A DNA stretch of 64,000 bases from positions 3,892 to 67,891 of the forward strand of contig JAFEBI010000010.1 of the NCBI GenBank assembly GCA_018242725.1. The letters are read 5' to 3'. The position numbers were made by a program, and so were the translations under genes. Positions 51,526 through 61,539 of the stretch are shown here, piece after piece (the first letter of the stretch is position 1; every line of letters starts with the position of its first letter). The notes beneath the pieces are model-generated. The model was given only the letters and a program-made list of their open reading frames with translations, searched no databases and was not told where the DNA came from. This DNA is from Nitrospira sp. (lineage in GTDB: Bacteria; Nitrospirota; Nitrospiria; Nitrospirales; Nitrospiraceae).

Positions 51526-52130
51526 TCAAGACGGGGAGATGTGCCCATAGCGTTCAAACATCTTTAAATTCATCACCCGCCGAGTTTTTAAACCGTTCGT
51601 ATCGATGTCATTCTCGATTAAGCGCGTCGCAAATGCATGCCGTAAGGTGCGGAACCTGACGACAAACTTTTCGGTATCCAGCACGACGTCGATGAGTTCC
51701 GCCGCCCCACACGCTTTGTCCAAACCTCGGACGGCAGTATACGGTTTTCCGTTGGGTTTGGTAAACACCCATTCACTTTTATTTGGGAGTCCAGAAAGAG
51801 CGGCAAGGACGAGGGAATTCATTGGGATCGTCCTGGGCTTTGAGTTTTTGGAGTTGGCCGCTTGCATGGTGAGTGTCTTGAGCCGAAAATCAATATCCTC
51901 CCAACGGAGTGTTAGACCCTTAGGTTCGAGGAAACGAAGGCGCTGCCTCGGTTCTTTCGTCAGTGGCAGACTTATGACGAGATTCTCGCCTTTGAACAGC
52001 TTCCACTCGCGACATCGATTGTACATATTGGGGAAATAGCGAGTTCTCGATTCACCCGGACACGGACACCGGCTTTGATCCGACGTTGCCCATATTCTTC
52101 GAACAGAAATGACGAAATCTCGTTGAGACG
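51526..52130 (-). pseudogene. Tyrosine recombinase (phage-type integrase) remnant
   Basis: Remains of an integrase read leftward. An N-terminal piece (EYGQRRIKAGVRVRVNRELA, about 52110-52045) is in a different frame from the main piece, which begins MYNRCREWKLFKGENLVISL, so a frameshift lies near 52035. Within the main piece the sequence jumps from PRQRLRFLE to GLTLRWEDIDFR, skipping the block with the first catalytic arginine. The later parts (KNSKPRTIPMN, RFRTLRHAFATRL, final FERYGHISPS) are present, but the LGH box is lost. It cannot be active. Confidence 0.75.
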
Positions 52131-52383
52131 TTTGTTTCTATGTGACCGATTCGGTAGCCTAGAGAAAGTGCCTGATAACAGGAAGATGAAGGGAGATTGA
52201 CCAACCTTGTTGCACGAACACTAGTAGCGTTCTCTTAAGCCGAGGCTACTCAAACAGGATAACTCACGAGACTTTCTCAAGGTTCGATCTGTAAATTGCT
52301 CATAATTGGCTATGTTATTATGCCCTTGAGCGCTTATAGATCATTGCTGAATCGCAATCCTACTTTGAATTGGAGGTCGTGTC

Positions 52384-52785
52384 ATGAGGATGTGGTCTTG
52401 CTCCATGATTCTTATAGCAGCAATCATTGGCACAGCGTTATCTCCTGCGGACTCCGCTGAAACAAAACTGCTGTTCCGAGCTCAAGGCGCGACCATTCCT
52501 GTAGGAAAGCCCATCGTTCTTGGTAAAGTGGAGGTTGCCCTCTATAGTGCAATCCGAGTGATCGCGAGTACACACCCCGATGCTAATGCAAGCGCGACGA
52601 TCCGACTCATCGTCATGGAGGATGGGGAGCAATACTTAACGTCTCTCGACGCTATCGTAGTCCCACCAAAATCATCGGCAACAAGGCTATATCCAGTTCC
52701 GGGAAGGAAATTGCTCATCGAGGCGACTACAGATGGAAGCTCAGGCTCTACAAGTATTGATGTAATCGTGTATGGGACCCAATGA
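52384..52785 (+). CDS. Secreted protein of unknown function
   Basis: 133-aa protein with a signal peptide (MRMWSCSMILIAAIIGTAL, cleaved near ADSAET) and a ribosome site GGAGG nine bases before the ATG. The mature part is predicted beta-rich (VGKPIVLGKVEVALYSAIRV, ASATIRLIVMEDGEQYLTSL, GSTSIDVIVYG), like a small beta-sandwich. No family recognised and no operon partner. Confidence 0.65.
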   Translation: MRMWSCSMILIAAIIGTALSPADSAETKLLFRAQGATIPVGKPIVLGKVEVALYSAIRVIASTHPDANASATIRLIVMEDGEQYLTSLDAIVVPPKSSATRLYPVPGRKLLIEATTDGSSGSTSIDVIVYGTQ

Positions 52786-53397
52786 TGATGACACGGGATC
52801 GTATCGGAACTCGTATGCCGTATGGCGCAGGAGCGGTCACGCTGGGCCTGTAGCCACACCCGTCTGGAGTACGGATTCCGCCCAATCTACCGGCGCCGGA
52901 GTTTACCAAGGAAGGATGATGGTTTCAGGTCGACGAAACAAGGGGATAACACTGCTCTACGACAGGCCGTAAAGAGCACAGTGGATCAGCCACAGGAGGA
53001 GTGAGAGATCCATCCAAAACTGAACTCCCTCAGGACAAGAACTGCGGTTCATAGCAACTGGGTTTTCGTTCGAGCCAGGAAGCCAGTCTGGCAAAAGAAC
53101 GGAAGCCCTCAGAGGTACACACGGAGGAGTAGGACGTTCAGATACAATCCAGTGATCATGACCGAATGGAGACTCATTTCGCCTCATTCAACGCGACGCC
53201 AATTTGTGGATCATGCATGACCTCAACAGATTACTTGACCAACACATCAACCGTCGACCATCTCGTTCCACCACATCCTGAAAATAGACGCCCCGTCTCC
53301 ATGGTGTGGTGATAGCTCTCGCTTCAGACTCGGAAATCGAATAAGCTGCACGAAGCGCCTATGCCTATCCTTGAACCGCCGACCAAAAGGAGAGTCT
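52786..53397. other. Intergenic region without a supported gene
   Basis: About 610 bp. Several short frames overlap here, but none has a ribosome site, domain or export signal. No strong dyad found. Confidence 0.4.
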
Positions 53398-53817
53398 ATG
53401 AAATGCCCACAGTGTCTTACGGAAAACGATGCCATGGCCACGAAGTGCTCAGTGTGTGAGCAAGCCTTGAATGCATCGCCAACGAAATCGGTGAAATACA
53501 TGAGCTTTTACGCGGAGTATTTTGCCTTTCGGGAATTGGTGACGCCGCAGCTGATTAAAGTGATCTACTTTGTCGGAGCCTGCTTCATCACCGCTGCCGG
53601 GCTTTTGTCGATCTTGTCTCCTGATGCGTTGGATGAGTATGCGGCTGGTCCGATTTTCACTCGCCTTGGCGGGATCGCAGCCCTTGTGATGGGCAATTTG
53701 GTCTGGCGCATCATGTGTGAGGGTGCCATCTTGCTCTTTAGTCTTCATGAGCTGTTAGTCAGTATTGATACGCGGACAGGGTTACTTGTGCGGCAAGGCA
53801 AACGCGTTGAGCCGTGA
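53398..53817 (+). CDS. Zinc-ribbon DUF4282 membrane protein
   Basis: 139 aa from ATG 53398 (ribosome site AAAGGAG). The N-terminus is a zinc ribbon (MKCPQC ... TKCSVCEQAL, residues 1-23). It is followed by a DUF4282 domain with the FRELVTPQLIKVIYFVGACF helix, a second helix and WRIMCEGAILLFSLHELLVS at the end. Two or three membrane spans are expected. DUF4282 proteins have no established function. Confidence 0.8.
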   Translation: MKCPQCLTENDAMATKCSVCEQALNASPTKSVKYMSFYAEYFAFRELVTPQLIKVIYFVGACFITAAGLLSILSPDALDEYAAGPIFTRLGGIAALVMGNLVWRIMCEGAILLFSLHELLVSIDTRTGLLVRQGKRVEP

Positions 53818-54238
53818 AATGGCTCAATCCGGGTTTACGCGGAAGAACATCTATTGCCGCATGACATTCCCGCCGAACCGACGGATAAGACGAGTAGCGC
53901 TGCATCACCAGAATCATGTCAGGGCAGGGTGGAGTTTTGAGTTGGTACACGGATAGTTTTTCAACGCTCTCGATGAGACACCGATAAACGGCGTTATTGG
54001 TGAGGGGGCGGGCGTCAGTCGAATTGAGCCAGAGGTGGGCGACGATGTCGGCCTAATTGACCAATGAATGGGGTCTCTGCCGGAAGTCAAAAGCCCATCC
54101 ACCATATTTCTTAGAGACCTGTCTCTGTTCGACGTCTGAGCTGATATCAACCTTCAGCCAACTAGAGATCTTCCCAGTAGACCACCAACATCAACTAGGC
54201 TATGGTGAATGCGACAAACCTTAACCGGGAGGTAGATC
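53818..54238. other. Intergenic region without a supported gene
   Basis: About 420 bp between the DUF4282 gene and a small membrane-protein gene. No coding frame, dyad or motif that I can support. Confidence 0.4.
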
Positions 54239-54376
54239 ATGCCTGGAATGTTTGGTGATGACCCTCCTCTTCTTCTGATCACGATTGCCGTTGCAGTCCT
54301 TGCCCTTATTGTTTTCGCCTTCATGACAGCAGTTTTTAGTGCTGAATGCCTTGAACTTCCAAGGTCTCCTGACTAG
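54239..54376 (+). CDS. Small single-span membrane protein (45 aa)
   Basis: Starts MPGMFGDDPP at ATG 54239 with a strong ribosome site (GGGAGGTAGATC). A single hydrophobic helix of about 23 residues (LLLITIAVAVLALIVFAFMT and onward) is followed by a short polar tail with one cysteine (SAECLELPRSPD). The good ribosome site and clean helix argue for a real small protein. Function unknown. Confidence 0.55.
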   Translation: MPGMFGDDPPLLLITIAVAVLALIVFAFMTAVFSAECLELPRSPD

Positions 54377-54599
54377 TTTGATCCGTTATCCATACTGGCC
54401 ACTACCTATCCACTGCTGTTTTTCCGCTTTGTGTGTGCCCTAAGCAATGCCTCTGGGGAAAATGCCAGTCCTCAGTGAATTCTATTTCCGATAAGAAATA
54501 CAGATGTAGTCGAGCCGACAACCAACAAGTAGATGTCGGCTATGTCCATCACAGTTGGGGCGTCTCTGGCGCAATCGAGCCAAACTAAATGGAGGTGTT

Positions 54600-54914
54600 A
54601 TGAATATAAGAATTATTCTATCAATGCTTGCGGTTGGAGTGTTGGGAACCGGAATGAGTATGACATACGCCGCCGATCCCATGGCAGAGAAAGAAGCCAC
54701 ACCCACGCTCAAAGAGCGCTTAACGAAAGATACGATCACGGGAATCTTAATGAGTATCAAGGGCGAGTACTACTCCATCAAGGATGAAGAGGGGAAACAG
54801 CACATGATCCATGTCGACAAGAGTACGAAGTTGGATGTGGTGAGGGCAGGTGACTTTGTGAAAGCGTATGTGACGGACAAGGGCCATGCGACGACGTTGC
54901 AGCGGGATAATTGA
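54600..54914 (+). CDS. Small secreted protein, paralogue of 57490-57903
   Basis: 104 aa with a signal peptide (cleaved near SMTYAADP) and a ribosome site GGAGGTGTT right before the ATG. The mature domain TITGILMSIKGEYYSIKDEEGKQHMIHVDKSTKL... resembles a small OB-like beta-barrel and is clearly related to the protein encoded at 57490-57903. A charged helix (EKEATPTLKERLTKD) precedes it. Function unknown; such domains are often found in periplasmic stress proteins. Confidence 0.75.
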   Translation: MNIRIILSMLAVGVLGTGMSMTYAADPMAEKEATPTLKERLTKDTITGILMSIKGEYYSIKDEEGKQHMIHVDKSTKLDVVRAGDFVKAYVTDKGHATTLQRDN

Positions 54915-55041
54915 GTCAATGAGTCACTCCGGTACGATAGTGGTTGAAGAAAGAAGAAAACGAGCGCCTCTGCCAGTTCCTTCGAGAACCGTCAAACTGT
55001 GCCCCATTTGGTCATGCGCCCGTGATCCTCCGGATTTGCAT

Positions 55042-55225
55042 TCACTGAGAGCCAAAAATAATTGTCTTCGGGTGATCGCTCCTAGCGCGGAGCGTCGCGT
55101 CAATCCCGTTCATTCTAGGCATGTTGATGTCGATGAGGATGATTCGTGGGTAGTTGTTCCACCAACCTGATTGCATCCATTCCGTTGCGGGCTTCTCCGA
55201 CAATATTACGGTTTAAGTAGCCTTC
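55042..55225 (-). pseudogene. Response-regulator receiver domain fragment, frameshifted
   Basis: Two pieces of a REC domain in different frames: IVGEARNGMDAIRLVEQLP in one, then PRIILIDINMPRMNGIDATL and RARSDHPKTIIFGSQ-stop in the next. The phospho-acceptor aspartate region (ILIDINMPRMNG) is recognisable. The N-terminal acidic pocket, the rest of the domain and any output domain are missing. Confidence 0.65.
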
Positions 55226-55481
55226 TCGACAGTACCGGCCCATCCCCAACGGACAAGACCATTGCCGCCGGCACCTGGTGTGTGCGTGGTGGCAGCAATC
55301 CGGATCCCTATTGATCGTCTGGGGACTGGCGTGAGGTGAGCAGGTAAGGAATGCGGATAAGGGGGAGCAGGGCCATCCGTTCTCTGCTCCCCCCTGCGGA
55401 GACACGAACACTCAGTCCCAGTACCGCCCGCATCATGGAGTCCCTTCTGCTACGCCGGTCAGCGTGTTCGTGGGGAGAAGT

Positions 55482-55685
55482 CTATGTCGTACACTGGGGA
55501 TGAGAGACAGATTGCCTGCGCGTCTCCATTCGATATTGAAGAGTCTCTACACGATCTCCGTACTTTTTGATTTCACAGTTCATAGGTCGCGGGATCTCGA
55601 CGGGGATGCGACAATGGGGACCGAGGGGAGGCTCTAACTTACAGGTAGGCGGTTGAGACGGGAAGGTCCAGGTGAAGGGTGTCAA
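55482..55685 (-). CDS. Possible small hypothetical protein
   Basis: 67-aa frame starting with TTG inside a TTGA overlap with the stop of the upstream gene, with GAGG a few bases before. It contains CKLEPPLGPHCRIPVEIPRP and several cysteines but no known domain. The coupled start is the only argument for it. Confidence 0.25.
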   Translation of the reverse strand: MTPFTWTFPSQPPTCKLEPPLGPHCRIPVEIPRPMNCEIKKYGDRVETLQYRMETRRQSVSHPQCTT

Positions 55686-56248
55686 GCCCTCAGTTCAAGA
55701 TTCACGGTGAGTATGCACCCCGGCACCAGTGCTTCGACAATGTCGTGTTGCTCTGTTGGGAGGGCGACGGTGTCGACCTCGAGAGGCAGCACGATATCGG
55801 GGAACGGGAGCGCCCGGCGAGAGAAGTTCACGAACAGAGGCCGCCATTCTTCAGGTGCGACGGGATTATTTCCCAACTCTTCGATGATCGTCAGCAACAT
55901 TCGACTGGGGAGCAGGATGTGGCCGCTCGCAGTCCGACTGAATTGAATGGGAGACGGTTTCCGTCGAAGCTCATCATCATATCGATCTGCGGGCAACGGG
56001 GAAACGAGCAGGAGAGAGATCGTCGGCCTCTCGGAAGGCAGCAGGATAAATCTTCCTAATATCACATCCCCATTGTCATTCACGTGCCCCTGCGAGTGCA
56101 GCAGATTCATAATATCTGCGGCGAAGGCTTCTGCATCGTCCCGAGGTTCGACAAGGCCGTGTTCCAACATAATGTCCGCGACGTGGGCAAACATGGTTTC
56201 CATCGCCGCCTCGCTATAGGGAATCATTTTCCGGCCTATTGTTGTCAT
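55682..56248 (-). CDS. Hypothetical protein
   Basis: 188 aa from ATG 56248 (ribosome site AAGGAGT). The N-terminal part is helical and acidic (YSEAAMETMFAHVADIMLEH). The C-terminal part is predicted beta-rich (GHILLPSRMLLTIIEELGNN, ALVPGCILTVNLELRA). No signal peptide and no family recognised. Good ribosome site and coding-like composition make it a real gene. Confidence 0.6.
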   Translation of the reverse strand: MTTIGRKMIPYSEAAMETMFAHVADIMLEHGLVEPRDDAEAFAADIMNLLHSQGHVNDNGDVILGRFILLPSERPTISLLLVSPLPADRYDDELRRKPSPIQFSRTASGHILLPSRMLLTIIEELGNNPVAPEEWRPLFVNFSRRALPFPDIVLPLEVDTVALPTEQHDIVEALVPGCILTVNLELRA

Positions 56249-56569
56249 CCCTGACTCCTTCAAGTCCGATCTATCAAGGATCAAAAGAGGGTGTCAAGGG
56301 AGCAATCTGTGCCCGGTCAGCGCTCGGGAGATCGTTGGGGGCACATTTCGAAGGTGATCATTCTGGCTCGTTAGATCAACCGACGATGTGGGAGGTAAGA
56401 GGTTAGATACTTTTTTAGCGACCACGAGATGGTGTCGCGTGCGCCGTTTCGGTGTGCCTGGTAAACACCCACTTGTAGACAGAGGTCGATCACGTGAAGG
56501 CGATTCGCCAAGCTCAATGAGGTGCCTTTTTGATTTTCTCTGGGTTGGCGGTTGTGCCTATCGAAACCT
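56249..56569. other. Intergenic region without a supported gene
   Basis: About 320 bp between two minus-strand genes. No convincing frame or regulatory dyad. Confidence 0.35.
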
Positions 56570-56773
56570 TCAAGACTTCTGGCTCCCACGTCTGGCATTG
56601 TATCGGGGATTGTCGTACACCAACTCTGCCCGTTCATGCTCCGCCCACAAGCGCACGCCATAGACCTCTTGTAACTCCTGTTTGGCTTTCTCGTCGCCCT
56701 TTCGTGCCTTTCGAAACAGACTCTGCCGATGCATGTCTTCTTCTTCTTGACTCAGTGACCATTGTGCTCCCAT
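56570..56773 (-). CDS. Small charged hypothetical protein
   Basis: 67-aa cytoplasmic protein, MGAQWSLSQEEEDMHRQSLF..., rich in Glu, Arg and Lys and likely all helical (RKARKGDEKAKQELQEVYGV). AAAGGAG stands 6 bases before the ATG. No family recognised. Confidence 0.5.
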   Translation of the reverse strand: MGAQWSLSQEEEDMHRQSLFRKARKGDEKAKQELQEVYGVRLWAEHERAELVYDNPRYNARRGSQKS

Positions 56774-57489
56774 GTTGGCTCCTTTGTTGCAATGTGCTCT
56801 TTCCGAGCGGGTGTCTTAGCGGAGGGCGGTTGTACACGAGTTGGACTTGCAATTCAAGGTGTAAAGAGTCGGAGCTGCTCTGGAAATTGACCAGGGTATT
56901 AGCTCCTGGTTCCGAGTGTGCCGAATACATTTCATGGTAGGGTCAACTGGTTACGAAAGGGGGGCCGCAATCCACATTATTGATTCTGCTCTTCTGTTGA
57001 TGCTGCCCCAAGCGAATCGAGAAAGTTTGTGCCCTGAGGAGGGTTTGTCCATCGGTTGGCGAATGCGTACCGTTCCATGGGCGTTCAGCGTGGATTAGGA
57101 TCTTAGGCGTTCGCACCGCTCAACATCCCCCAAACCGGTCTCACCGAGAAAGACAGACATGAGGCTGATCATTTCGACCGTTTGATCGCGGAATTCCAAA
57201 TTAAGTTAGGGCGTGTCGCGATACACGACGGCATAACGGACGACGTCCCGTGTAGGTCAAAAATGCGGAAGGGCATAGAGGTTTCACTACGCCGATGTCT
57301 CCCCACTTTTTCACCCCAGAGGGAGCGTGGTGACCGCTTGCTGAAACTATATCGCCGAGTCGTAGGCGCAAGAAGATTAGGAGAAGCCACATCCGAAGTG
57401 CGTCCTCTATTCGGCAGGATGATCTTTACCAACCTCATACGGTTCCTGTGAACGCGGTACTAGGAAAACGGATGAGGGGAAGAGCCGTA
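56774..57489. other. Long intergenic region without a supported gene
   Basis: About 715 bp. An open stretch on the + strand ending at 57451 has some protein-like character (RERGDRLLKLYRRVVGARRL) but no ribosome site and no recognisable domain, and an antisense frame overlaps it. I do not call a gene. Confidence 0.35.
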
Positions 57490-57903
57490 TTAGCCCGGGT
57501 TGCAGTCGAGCGAGCCATGCTCACTTCTGCGATCTGTACTTTCGTTGGATCGAATCCACAGAGCATAATTCTCATCGTCGACATATGCCGTAATGCGGTT
57601 CCCTTTCTCAAGGACCGACTTGTCCGTTCTCTTATCAGTCAGCAAGCTCAGTTCTTTCCCACTGTTGTCTTTTACCACGAAATAATCGCCATCCGAGCTT
57701 AACAATTCCCCGGAAATGGTATGGGTCCCTCTTTCTTGATCTTGATCGGCCCGCAAAGCATTTTGCCCGGGCGATATTTCACAAGGAGGTGCTTGTATAC
57801 CGCCCATTGCAAACGAGACAGCACTCATCTGAAACATCACCAATAGCCCAAGCAACAATACAGTTCCTCCTGACGAAGCGCGAAAACCATTTGAAGCCAT
57901 CAT
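57490..57903 (-). CDS. Small secreted protein, paralogue of 54600-54914
   Basis: 137 aa with a signal peptide (VLLLGLLVMFQMSAVSFAMG) and the ribosome site AGGAGG before tandem ATG codons. The domain TISGELLSSDGDYFVVKDNS ... KSVLEKGNRITAYVDDENYA aligns along its length with the 54600 protein (TITGILMSIKGEYYSIKDEE ... VVRAGDFVKAYVTDKGHA). An extra linker with one cysteine (APPCEISPGQ) and a Cys near the C-terminus are specific to this copy. Confidence 0.75.
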   Translation of the reverse strand: MMASNGFRASSGGTVLLLGLLVMFQMSAVSFAMGGIQAPPCEISPGQNALRADQDQERGTHTISGELLSSDGDYFVVKDNSGKELSLLTDKRTDKSVLEKGNRITAYVDDENYALWIRSNESTDRRSEHGSLDCNPG

Positions 57904-58129
57904 AAATGCCTCCTAGGTTTATAGGCCTGGCATGGAGGTTTTTTCGATATGACCTTCTAATACTTTAACAAATAACGGCCAGTAACCGTATCGGTGCTCT
58001 CACCAGTCTCTGCTGGATAGTCTCTCTAATTTATAGAAATGCTACTCGTCTCATAAATCTCGGAGAATGAGGGGCTATTCACACTCCTGTTGCCCGCTCT
58101 ATGAATAAGTCAATGGGGTGCGGCTGTTT

Positions 58130-58330
58130 TCAGAAACGGTGGAGCAGCGTGTGCTCTTCAAGGGCATCGTGGGTCTGGCCTGGCGACAGGACAACCGTCA
58201 AGGCTGTTCGAGTATTCTCGGCGACCAGATGAATTTTTGTGGTCCATTCGCCGCAGGATCAGTCGATGGCGTGCGGGCCGTATTGTTCATACCCCGGTTC
58301 CATCAGGGTGAACCGAGACGTGGGTGTCGT
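58130..58330 (-). pseudogene. IS5-type transposase remnant
   Basis: Read leftward: FTLMEPGYEQYGPHAID, a stop codon, then GEWTTKIHLVAENTRTALTV and VLSPGQTHDALEEHTLLHR. The TTKIHL...LSPGQ.HD pattern is the core of IS4/IS5-type DDE transposases (usually GGLTTKIHL). Both ends are missing, an internal stop is present and no terminal repeats were found. Confidence 0.6.
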
Positions 58331-58340
58331 CGAGAGCGGG

Positions 58341-58699
58341 CCGCCATCAGCATTGTGCTTTCATCCAGTCGGATAACATTTCGGGAAAGCGTCGATGGTA
58401 GATCGGTCCGTGGAATGGGAAAATCGAGTTCAATACTCGTGGGAGTATTGTCTTCTCCGCTGCCAAAGACGATTGCAAAGTCGTTGCCGTTGAATGCAGG
58501 ATCGTGGTCAGAATGCCAATAGTCCCAACTGCCAGAACTGTGGTAAATCCGGCACGATGCCTATTCAGTGAAATACGAGAGCGGCGACCGCAGCGAGCAG
58601 AACAAGCCCGAGGGTACCCAGAGCACAACGGAGGACGTCCGTGTAAAACTCGTGCTTCGCTCCTTTTCAAAGTTCGAATGGAGGCTGCTTGGTTAGAAT
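58341..58699. other. Intergenic region without a supported gene
   Basis: About 360 bp between the transposase remnant and the end of serS. Nothing recognisable on either strand. Confidence 0.35.
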
Positions 58700-59986
58700 T
58701 TATTCCTTTTCTATCCGTTCCACTCCTCCCATATATGGGTGAAGCACTGGTGGGATTTCAACTGACCCGTCGGGCTGTTGAAAGTTTTCCAGGATTGCCA
58801 CGACGGTTCGTCCTACGGCCAGACCTGAACCGTTGAGTGTATGGACAAAGTCGGCCTTCGCGTCTTTCTTTCCGCCGGCGGGCCGATACTTGATGCTCGC
58901 GCGTCTGGCTTGAAACGATTCGAAATTGCTGCAGGACGAAATCTCGCGATACTGTTGTTGAGACGGTAGCCACACTTCAAGGTCATAGGTCTTGGCGGCA
59001 GAAAATCCCATATCCCCGGAGCAGAGTGCCATCACACGATAGGGAAGATTCAAGTTCTGCAGGATCGACTCCGCGTGCGCTGTCAGCCGTTCAAGCTCCT
59101 CATAGGACCGATCGGGCGTTGTGAACGCGACCAGTTCCACTTTGTTGAATTGGTGGAGGCGTATGAGGCCTCTGGTGTCTTTTCCATAAGATCCCGCCTC
59201 TCGTCTAAAGCAGGGCGTGTAGGCGGTATACCGCAACGGTAAACGGTCCCCGCTCAGGATCTCTTCGCGGTGCAAATTGGTGACCGGTACTTCCGCAGTG
59301 GGGATGAGAAAGTAGTCTTCGTCTTTCAGACGGAAGAGATCCTCCTCAAATTTAGGAAGCTGACCGGTGCCCGTCATCGTCGATCGATTCACCATCAGGG
59401 GCGTGATCACCTCACGGTATCCATGTTGAGTGGTGTGTCGATCGAGCATGTAGTTGATCAATGCGCGCTCGAGTCTGGCACCGGCCCCCGTCATGACGGA
59501 AAATCTAGCACCGGCAATCTTTGCGGCCCGATCAAAATCTAAGATGCCGAGGTGTTCCCCGATGTCCCAATGGGGTTTGGGAGAATAAGAAAAAGAGGGG
59601 ATGGTTCCCCATCGACGAACTTCAATATTTTCTGATGCATCAGCCCCCACCGGGACGGAGGCATGTGGGAGGTTGGGGATGCGTAGAGCGACATCGCTTA
59701 GGGCCTCCTCGACCGTTCGCAATGTTCCTTCGGCATCTTTGATGCGGTCTCCCACCTGCTTCATCGCGGCCATGGCGGTGTCAGCCGGCTCTTTGGCTCG
59801 GCGTAGACGGGCTACCTCTTCAGAGCCTTTATTGAGTTCGAATCGGAGTTGCTCGACCTGCGTCGTAATCGTCCGACGTTGTTCGCTCAACTGCTGGATA
59901 TCGCTCCACTGAACGTCGTTCCCGCGTCGTCCCAGCGTGGTGCGAATGTGGTCAAGATTGTCGCGGAGCTGTTTGAGGTCGTGCAC
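58700..59986 (-). CDS. serS: Serine--tRNA ligase
   Basis: 428 aa from the GTG at 59986 ([20 protein letters not shown]), which fits the family length and has AAAGGAT upstream; a longer frame to 60052 is unlikely. The N-terminal helical arm covers about residues 1-110. Class II motif 2 is in [20 protein letters not shown], with [14 protein letters not shown] after it. Motif 3 is in [20 protein letters not shown]. Housekeeping gene. Confidence 0.97.
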   Translation of the reverse strand: MHDLKQLRDNLDHIRTTLGRRGNDVQWSDIQQLSEQRRTITTQVEQLRFELNKGSEEVARLRRAKEPADTAMAAMKQVGDRIKDAEGTLRTVEEALSDVALRIPNLPHASVPVGADASENIEVRRWGTIPSFSYSPKPHWDIGEHLGILDFDRAAKIAGARFSVMTGAGARLERALINYMLDRHTTQHGYREVITPLMVNRSTMTGTGQLPKFEEDLFRLKDEDYFLIPTAEVPVTNLHREEILSGDRLPLRYTAYTPCFRREAGSYGKDTRGLIRLHQFNKVELVAFTTPDRSYEELERLTAHAESILQNLNLPYRVMALCSGDMGFSAAKTYDLEVWLPSQQQYREISSCSNFESFQARRASIKYRPAGGKKDAKADFVHTLNGSGLAVGRTVVAILENFQQPDGSVEIPPVLHPYMGGVERIEKE

Positions 59987-60126
59987 AGGGTATCCTTTAA
60001 AAAGCGGATGGAATCTAGCATCTAGGTTTCTGAGAGTCAACGAAACGGCCAAGATGCTGTGGCTGTCCGTTTCGGACCTGGGCAGAGGTTTGACATCAGT
60101 CAGGCATGGGGAAGAGGATAGGCACG

Positions 60127-61140
60127 ATGCGCCGGATCTCCAATCCCCCCAACCCCTTTGAGTCTCGGCATCGTGATCTCCTTGAGCCGGCGGGTGTCGC
60201 CAAGGTGATGCTCTATACAGACGAGAGTCGCGAGATCTTGAGTCGTAACGACAGTCCCGACTTGCCGTTTCGGTGGAGTATCAATCCCTATCGTGGCTGT
60301 TTCCATGCCTGTGCCTATTGTTACGCTCGGCCGACTCATGAGTATTGGGGATTTGGCGCTGGAACCGACTTTGAAAGCAAGCTTGTTGTCAAGGAGGATG
60401 CACCGCGGCTGCTTCGCCAGGCTTTTGAGAGGCCTTCGTGGCAGGGAGAGCAGATTCTGTTTTCTGGAAATACGGACTGCTATCAACCGCTCGAGGCCAG
60501 TCACGGATTAACCCGTGCCTGCTTGGAGATCTGTGCCGAGTATCGAAATCCGGTGGTGATTATCACGAAGGGGGCATTGGTTCTTCGTGATCTCGATGTG
60601 CTCCTTCGACTGCAGCGAGAGGCGTGGGTGCTGGTATACTTCAGCATTCCATTTTCGCTTGACGAGGCGGCGCGCAAGATGGAACCACAGGCCCCGTCGA
60701 TCGCCAAGCGGTTTGCTGCCATGAAGGCACTTTCTGACTCCGGCATTCCGACCGGTATTTCGATCGCACCCGTCATTCCCGGTCTAAATGAGGAAGATAT
60801 TCCGGACTTGCTCAAGCGAGCGCAGCGTGCCGGGGCCTGTACGGCTACCTATAGTCTGTTGAGATTGTCAGGGAGTGTGGAGTCGGTGTTTGTTGATCGG
60901 ATTGCGGAGGCATTCCCGGAACGGATGGGAAAAATCACCAATCGTCTCCGTGAGGTGAGGGGTGGGCCATTGACGGAGAGCCGATTTTTTAAGAGACGCG
61001 AGGGACAGGGGCTCTATTGGAAATTGATCGAAGAGTTATTTGAGCTGGCAAAACGGAAGGCGGGCTTTTCTGAAGGTGGCCTGAGCCCTGTTCCACAGAC
61101 ATTCCGCCGACCAGGTTGCGAACAACCGGCTTTGTTCTAA
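60127..61140 (+). CDS. PA0069-family radical SAM protein
   Basis: 337 aa from ATG 60127 (AGAGGA 8 bases upstream); an ATG at 60106 is an in-frame alternative without a ribosome site. The Fe-S cluster motif CFHACAYC has CX3CX2C spacing, followed by [20 protein letters not shown], the signature of the PA0069/SplB-like group. Related proteins include spore photoproduct lyase, but the function of this subgroup is unknown. It precedes a rhodanese gene by 12 bp. Confidence 0.9.
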   Translation: MRRISNPPNPFESRHRDLLEPAGVAKVMLYTDESREILSRNDSPDLPFRWSINPYRGCFHACAYCYARPTHEYWGFGAGTDFESKLVVKEDAPRLLRQAFERPSWQGEQILFSGNTDCYQPLEASHGLTRACLEICAEYRNPVVIITKGALVLRDLDVLLRLQREAWVLVYFSIPFSLDEAARKMEPQAPSIAKRFAAMKALSDSGIPTGISIAPVIPGLNEEDIPDLLKRAQRAGACTATYSLLRLSGSVESVFVDRIAEAFPERMGKITNRLREVRGGPLTESRFFKRREGQGLYWKLIEELFELAKRKAGFSEGGLSPVPQTFRRPGCEQPALF

Positions 61141-61152
61141 TGTGGAGGACCG

Positions 61153-61518
61153 ATGAAGCATAATCCAGGTTTCTTGAAACTTGTTGAGCAAGTGAAGCAA
61201 CGAGTGAAGGAGTGTCGTGTCGGTGACGTGAAGGTGCGTCTCGATCGGGGTGAGCGGTTCCATTTCATCGATATCCGTGAGGATCATGAATTTGCTCAAG
61301 GCCATGCCAAAGGCGCCCGGCATCTTGGGAAGGGCATTCTTGAGCGGGATATCGAGTCGGTGGTTCCCGATAAGCAGGACTCAATCGTGTTGTATTGCGG
61401 TGGAGGCTATCGATCGGTGCTGGCGGCCGATGCGCTGCAACAGATGGGGTATGAGAATGTGCTCTCTATGGATGGAGGGATTCGCGCGTGGAGGGAATCC
61501 GGCTTCCCGCTCGACTAG
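61153..61518 (+). CDS. Single-domain rhodanese-like sulfurtransferase
   Basis: 121-aa cytoplasmic protein. The active cysteine is C82 in IVLYCGGGYRSVLAADALQQ, with FIDIREDHEFAQGHAKGARH upstream and MDGGIRAWRESGFPL at the end. It lies 12 bp after the radical SAM gene and is probably co-transcribed, perhaps supplying sulfur for Fe-S cluster or thiol chemistry; this is an inference. Confidence 0.9.
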   Translation: MKHNPGFLKLVEQVKQRVKECRVGDVKVRLDRGERFHFIDIREDHEFAQGHAKGARHLGKGILERDIESVVPDKQDSIVLYCGGGYRSVLAADALQQMGYENVLSMDGGIRAWRESGFPLD

Positions 61519-61539
61519 AGAAGTCCTGTAGGAAGTGGG

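Noticed and set aside
57182..57451. An open frame on the + strand of 89 codons
   Set aside because: It lacks a ribosome site and any recognisable domain, and overlaps an equally long antisense frame.
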